Assembly: GCA_021773215.1 (NCBI GenBank)
Contig: JAJFKM010000019.1
Coordinates: 1-64,000, forward strand
Reading direction: 5' to 3'
Length of the DNA stretch: 64,000 bases
Source of the DNA: Gammaproteobacteria bacterium
GTDB taxonomy: Bacteria > Pseudomonadota > Gammaproteobacteria > Eutrophobiales > Eutrophobiaceae
Below the pieces are notes generated by a model that saw only the letters and a list, made by a program, of their open reading frames with translations, ran no database searches and was not told the origin of the DNA. The position numbers and the translations under genes were made by a program. The stretch's first letter is position 1; each line of letters opens with the position of its first letter. Below, piece by piece: positions 63,918 through 64,000 of this stretch.

Positions 63918-63945
63918 CTGGATTCCCGCCTGCGCGGGAATGACG
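63918..63945. repeat. Right 28-bp inverted repeat of the GIY-YIG unit
   Basis: Reads CTGGATTCCCGCCTGCGCGG and ends GAATGACG, the exact reverse complement of the left copy at 63541-63568. Confidence 0.92.
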
Positions 63946-64000
63946 ACGTGTTTGAACTATCTCAGAAGGATTAATATTTGTCATTAATTGTATCAAAACC

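Noticed and set aside
1-64000. CRISPR array, tRNA or rRNA genes
   Set aside because: No regularly spaced direct repeats with unique spacers, no cloverleaf sequences and no rRNA signatures were noticed. A covariance-model scan would be needed to exclude a small RNA gene.

Overview
The window looks like a chromosomal segment of a gammaproteobacterium. The evidence is a 13-subunit-type complex I operon with a short NuoG, a hopanoid operon of the HpnA/HpnN/HpnG/Shc type, SCO/PCuAC copper chaperones, NhaD, and abundant REP-like palindromes. Base composition is moderately AT-rich and becomes clearly more so in the polysaccharide region (about 43-55.6 kb). I cannot name the genus. No rRNA, tRNA, CRISPR array, phage or recognisable transposase gene was seen.

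Layout. 0-12 kb: the 3' part of a nuo operon (nuoE, partial at the window edge, through nuoN), all on +. 12-14.5 kb: a minus-strand cluster of SCO1, PCu(A)C, phosphatidylserine decarboxylase and truncated haemoglobin. 14.8-16.4 kb: nhaD with a strong terminator. 16.7-25.0 kb: a minus-strand hopanoid operon (squalene synthase, squalene-hopene cyclase, HpnG, a PhyH-type dioxygenase, HpnN, HpnA). 25.3-34.0 kb: divergently, a PfaD-type enoyl reductase and a 2270-residue PfaA-like synthase (KS-AT-four ACPs-KR-DH). The two operons together form a membrane-lipid island.

34-41 kb: toxin-antitoxin and repeat territory (RelB/decayed YafQ, HigA-like fragment, VapBC, MntA-HepT, AAA/DUF4143 ATPase) mixed with GDP-sugar genes gmd and fcl and a destroyed galE. 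41-55.6 kb: a surface polysaccharide locus with a WcaJ-type initiating transferase, Wzx, Wzy, several glycosyltransferases, methyltransferases, an acyltransferase, a UDP-sulfoquinovose synthase-like enzyme and a WecG/TagA-type transferase. It contains decayed duplicates (tails of the initiating transferase at 42.4-42.7 kb; FkbM, Wzx and glycosyltransferase fragments at 47-48 kb).

55.7-63.4 kb: the most unusual region. One intact metallo-beta-lactamase/beta-CASP gene (61.6-63.1 kb) is preceded by seven truncated copies of its own 5' end and followed by one decayed copy of its 3' end. Most truncated copies carry the same leader (a REP-like palindrome plus a Shine-Dalgarno) and many are preceded by a GGGGACGCTACCC motif. 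Between the copies lie different gene cassettes, nearly all toxin-antitoxin pairs (HigBA, RelE/HigA-type, inverted HigBA plus an orphan XRE, Phd-VapC, YefM-YoeB). A modular repeat found at six places in the window sits in loops of palindromes, inside galE, and in frame inside the intact beta-CASP gene. 63.5-64 kb: a small GIY-YIG gene bracketed by perfect 28-bp inverted repeats.

All calls rest on reading motifs and gene order. No database search was run, so subfamily names and comparisons with known families come from memory.
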